Positions 42,782 through 45,002 of a stretch of 45,002 nt of DNA are shown here, piece by piece. Every line of letters begins with the position of its first letter. Position 1 is the stretch's first letter. The notes beneath the pieces were generated by a model that did not search any database, was not told the origin of the DNA, and saw only the letters and a program-made list of their open reading frames with translations. The stretch comes from Bacillota bacterium. GTDB lineage: Bacteria > Bacillota > Bacilli > Bu12. The stretch is taken from contig JADBKH010000030.1 of assembly GCA_014896485.1 (NCBI GenBank), positions 1 through 45,002 of the forward strand, written 5' to 3'. The position numbers were made by a program, and so were the translations under genes.

Positions 42782-43720
42782 CTAGCCGGTCTTTACCGCC
42801 GCGCGCAGCTTCGCACTGTGCGCACGAGGATTGCGCTCAACCTCTGCCTCGGAAGCGGTAAGGGGTTTTTTGAGCAGCAGTCGCATCTGCGGTTTTCGGC
42901 CGCAGACACAAACGGGAAAATCGGGTGGACAGGTGCAACCGCTTGCCATCTCTGCAAAGAACTGCTTGACCAATCGATCTTCTAAAGAATGGAATGACAG
43001 GACGACCATCCGACCTTGCGGGGCCAACCACCGAAAACCGGCCTCAAGCCCTTGTCGCAATGCTGACAGCTCATCGTTGACAGCAATGCGAATTGCTTGA
43101 AAGACACGCTTTGAGGGAGCGGCACGTTGCCGCAAGTGCGGCGGCAGTCCTTCACGCACGATCTGATCCAGCTCCCCCGTCTCCCGAATCGGGGCTTTTT
43201 GGCGGTGCGCGACGATTGCTTTTGCGATCGATGTGGCATAGCGTTCTTCCCCGTACGTGCGAAAAATCGCTGCCAGACGCTCCTGTGGCCACTCGTTGAC
43301 CAGGTCATAGGCCGAAAACAGCTGATGCTGATCCATCCGCATGTCCAACGGACCGGTCTTGCGGTAGCTGAACCCTCGTGCGGCTTGATCGACTTGGGGA
43401 GACGAAAGGCCCAAATCAAAGAGGATTCCATCAACTTGCGTCACGCCCACCTGACGCAAAATGCGATCAAGATCGCGAAAATTGGCGTGAAACAGACACA
43501 CCCGCTCCCCGTACGGCGCCAATTTCTCCCGGGCAGCAGCCAAGGCGTCCTCATCCCGATCGATTCCGATCAGTCGGCCTCCTGGTGCACATGCCTGAAG
43601 AATTTTCTCGGCATGTCCGCCCCCACCGACCGTCGCATCTACGTACGCACCCCCGTCATGCGAGTCGAGTACCGCAATCACTTCCTCCAGGAGGACAGGT
43701 TGATGGACGAACAGCTGCAC
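42782..43720 (-). CDS. rsmH: 16S rRNA (cytosine1402-N4)-methyltransferase
   Basis: Methylates C1402 in the ribosomal P site (formerly MraW). 312 residues. The N-terminal FVHQPVLLEEV, SAM loop VDATVGGGGHAEKIL, and the late motifs FDLGLSSPQVD, RGFSYR and VLSFHSLEDRLVK are present. A C-x-C-rich stretch (CTCPPDFPVCVCG) near 262 is common in the family. GTG 43720 has AGGAG six bases upstream; the ORF extends ten codons further without support. Confidence 0.96.
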   Translation of the reverse strand: MQLFVHQPVLLEEVIAVLDSHDGGAYVDATVGGGGHAEKILQACAPGGRLIGIDRDEDALAAAREKLAPYGERVCLFHANFRDLDRILRQVGVTQVDGILFDLGLSSPQVDQAARGFSYRKTGPLDMRMDQHQLFSAYDLVNEWPQERLAAIFRTYGEERYATSIAKAIVAHRQKAPIRETGELDQIVREGLPPHLRQRAAPSKRVFQAIRIAVNDELSALRQGLEAGFRWLAPQGRMVVLSFHSLEDRLVKQFFAEMASGCTCPPDFPVCVCGRKPQMRLLLKKPLTASEAEVERNPRAHSAKLRAAVKTG

Positions 43721-43753
43721 ATCGTGCTCCTTTTCCAGGCAGAACGCCATGCA

Positions 43754-44179
43754 CTATACGAAAAGATTCCCCAATTGTTCCGCAATGGCTGCATAGGACT
43801 CCTGTGCCTGAGCACTGTAAGTCGTCCAGTTTTCTGCAGCCCACACCTCGACACGATTGGAAACGCCGATGACCGCAACATCGCGGTCAATTCCCGCATA
43901 GGTACGTAAAGTCTTGGGCAACGCAATGCGACCCTGTTTATCCGGTTCGCAGACAACGGCACCAGAAAAGAGCAGCCGTACGAAAGAACGAACATCACTT
44001 CTGCCCAGCGGGAGCGTTTGAATGCGTTCAGCAGCTTCCCGCCAGACCGTCTGAGGAAAGAGGAAAAGGGTACGATCCAAACCGCGCGTCGCAATAAAAG
44101 AGGCGCCGAGTCCTTCCCGGAAGCTGGCAGGAACCGCCAACCGCCCCTTCTCGTCGAGGCTGTGGAAGTACTCACCCAT
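43754..44179 (-). CDS. mraZ: MraZ, AbrB-fold regulator of the dcw cluster
   Basis: 141 residues from ATG 44179, aligned with the family start (MGEYFHSLDEKGRLAVPASFRE, seen here as MGEYFHSLDEKGRL). A GTG five codons up (44194) is an alternative; neither has a strong ribosome site. Two SpoVT/AbrB-like repeats are visible, each with a DxKGR-type motif (DEKGRLAVP and DKQGRIALP). MraZ of E. coli binds repeats upstream of its own gene and represses the cluster. I could not find convincing repeats here. It heads the dcw operon. Confidence 0.94.
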   Translation of the reverse strand: MGEYFHSLDEKGRLAVPASFREGLGASFIATRGLDRTLFLFPQTVWREAAERIQTLPLGRSDVRSFVRLLFSGAVVCEPDKQGRIALPKTLRTYAGIDRDVAVIGVSNRVEVWAAENWTTYSAQAQESYAAIAEQLGNLFV

Positions 44180-44244
44180 AAAGGTTTGTTCCACAGCGAT
44201 CCCGATCTCCCCCTTTTCCCCCACTCTCCCCCACATCTTAAGAT

Positions 44245-44273
44245 CCATTCGCCATCGAAACCCGAGTTCCTGC
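44245..44273 (-). promoter_or_regulatory. Sigma-H-like promoter candidate upstream of mraZ
   Basis: Minus strand GCAGGAACT (44265-44273), 11-base spacer, GGCGAATGG (44245-44253). The AGGA and GAAT cores and spacing match the sigma-H pattern; three of the A/T positions do not. It lies directly behind the cspA terminator and about 60 bases before mraZ, where the dcw promoter should be. No convincing sigma-A promoter was seen in the same gap. Confidence 0.4.
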
Positions 44274-44282
44274 TTTGTGCGC

Positions 44283-44315
44283 AAAAAATCGGGCAGGCAC
44301 TTTGGCCTGCCCGAT
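44283..44315 (-). terminator. Terminator after cspA
   Basis: A perfect 11 bp stem ATCGGGCAGGC/GCCTGCCCGAT with a six-base loop, followed by T residues on the minus strand. It separates the cold-shock gene from the dcw cluster. The strongest intrinsic terminator in the window. Confidence 0.93.
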
Positions 44316-44343
44316 ACGCTTGTTTTCGAAAAGCGCTTACAGC

Positions 44344-44541
44344 TTACAGACGAACGACGTTGGCGGCTTGCGGGCCCTTGGGACCTTGCGTAATTTCGAA
44401 CTCGACCTCCTGGCCTTCTTCCAGCGTACGGAAGCCGTCTCCCAGGATGGCGGAGTAGTGCACAAACACATCATTGCCGCCGTCCTGTGCGATGAAACCA
44501 TAACCCTTTTCCGCGCTAAACCACTTGACTTTGCCTCTCAC
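44344..44541 (-). CDS. csp: Cold shock protein, CspA/CspB family
   Basis: 65 residues, a full-length single cold-shock domain. RNA-binding motifs KGYGFI (12-17) and VFVHYSAI (25-32) are intact. Such proteins act as RNA chaperones. GTG 44541 follows GGAGG at seven bases. It has its own sigma-A promoter and terminator, so it is a one-gene transcript sitting between ahcY and the dcw cluster. The leader is short (about 45 bases), without the long cold-shock leader known for E. coli cspA. Confidence 0.96.
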   Translation of the reverse strand: MRGKVKWFSAEKGYGFIAQDGGNDVFVHYSAILGDGFRTLEEGQEVEFEITQGPKGPQAANVVRL

Positions 44542-44591
44542 GAACGTACCTCCTACCTATGGGTCGAGTACCTCAAGGACCCGCCGCTAGC

Positions 44592-44620
44592 ATCCTACGC
44601 CTTTGTGGACTCCCTGTCAA
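44592..44620 (-). promoter_or_regulatory. Sigma-A promoter of the cold shock gene
   Basis: Minus strand TTGACA (44615-44620), a 17-base spacer and TAGGAT (44592-44597): a perfect -35, ideal spacing and four of six at the -10. The start would fall near 44585, about 45 bases before the GTG start codon. Confidence 0.75.
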
Positions 44621-44672
44621 ATTAGGTGGGGAATCTGTTCATTTTTTAATATGCTTCTCAACGCTGCCAGAC

Positions 44673-45002
44673 TCAAAATTGACTGCGGTAGGCGATCTGC
44701 TCAGAAGAGAGTTGGTCGATACGTACTTGGCGTACTTCCAAAGCATCTCGTGCAATACGTTCATCGATCTCGTCCGGAACCGGGATTAACGCTGGGCTTA
44801 GTCTTGTCCCTTGCGTCGCCACGTAGGCCAGCGATCGGGTCTGTACTGCAAAGCTAAGATCCATGATCTCGATCGGGTGTCCATCTGCCGCAGCAAGGTT
44901 GACCAACCGCCCTTCAGCCAGCAGATAGACCGTCTTTCCGTTTTGCAGCTGGTACGATTCGATATTGGGTCGTACAGTCTCCGTGCTCATGGCCAACCGC
45001 TG
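44673..45002 (-). CDS. ahcY: S-adenosylhomocysteine hydrolase, C-terminal end (partial)
   Basis: The last 109 residues of adenosylhomocysteinase; the frame stays open to the window edge, so the 5' part lies outside. The C-terminal family features VRPNIESYQL, YLLAEGRLVNLAAADGHP and the MDLSFAVQ stretch are clear. The enzyme splits S-adenosylhomocysteine to homocysteine and adenosine in the methyl cycle. The methionines near 44990 are internal, not starts. The usual C-terminal KY pair is replaced by YRSQF, so the final residues differ from typical members. No clear terminator follows. Confidence 0.9.
   Translation of the reverse strand, partial: QRLAMSTETVRPNIESYQLQNGKTVYLLAEGRLVNLAAADGHPIEIMDLSFAVQTRSLAYVATQGTRLSPALIPVPDEIDERIARDALEVRQVRIDQLSSEQIAYRSQF

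Noticed and set aside
44328-44341. Catabolite-response-element-like palindrome after the cold shock gene
   Set aside because: Minus strand TGTAAGCGCTTTTC matches cre at about 12 of 14 positions, but it lies between a stop codon and a terminator, lacks the conserved 3' CA, and has no regulated promoter nearby except mraZ, for which CcpA control is not expected.

Overview
The window is a conserved chromosomal core region of an endospore-forming Firmicute (Bacilli-like gene order). Everything except one broken gene at the left edge is read from the minus strand, so transcription runs from the right edge to the left. The spore genes (spoIIGA, sigE, sigG, a ylyA/yteA-type gene, a ylmC/ymxH-type gene), a meso-diaminopimelate type MurE, a PyrR-controlled pyr operon and purine-rich Shine-Dalgarno sequences all point to this group. 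The DNA is G+C rich by eye, and more than half of the genes appear to start with GTG or TTG. I cannot name the genus from sequence alone.

Layout in the direction of transcription: the 3' end of ahcY; a cold-shock gene with its own promoter and terminator; a division and cell wall (dcw) cluster mraZ-rsmH-ftsL-pbpB-murE-murF-mraY-murD-ftsW/spoVE-murG-murB-murA-divIB, two DUF881 genes, sbp, ftsA and ftsZ, closed by a terminator; the sporulation block spoIIGA-sigE-sigG; ylmC; nrdR, pgeF(ylmD), an OmpR-type regulator and a one-helix histidine kinase, ylmG, ylmH and a terminator; divIVA and a terminator; ileS, a DUF5665 gene, ylyA, lspA and rluD; a PyrR attenuator; pyrR-pyrB-pyrC-carA-carB-pyrK-pyrD-pyrF-pyrE. 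A broken DUF255 (YyaL-like) gene converges on pyrE from the left.

How it works together: the dcw genes make lipid II from UDP-GlcNAc (murA to murG; murC is not here) and build the septum (FtsL, DivIB, FtsW, PBP2B, FtsA, FtsZ, DivIVA). The next genes switch asymmetric division into sporulation: SpoIIGA cleaves pro-sigma-E, and SigG acts later in the forespore. The pyr operon makes UMP and is shut off by PyrR when uridine nucleotides are plentiful.

The parts most worth a second look are regulatory. Three division genes or operons (mraZ/dcw, ftsAZ, divIVA) carry promoter-like sites of the same sigma-H type with identical internal spacing. spoIIGA has a promoter with the rare 22-base spacing known for spoIIG. 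sigG has a sigma-F type promoter and ylmC a sigma-E type promoter. A two-component system stands where ylmE and sepF usually lie. I saw no rRNA, tRNA, CRISPR array or intact mobile element, and no undescribed multi-gene system.
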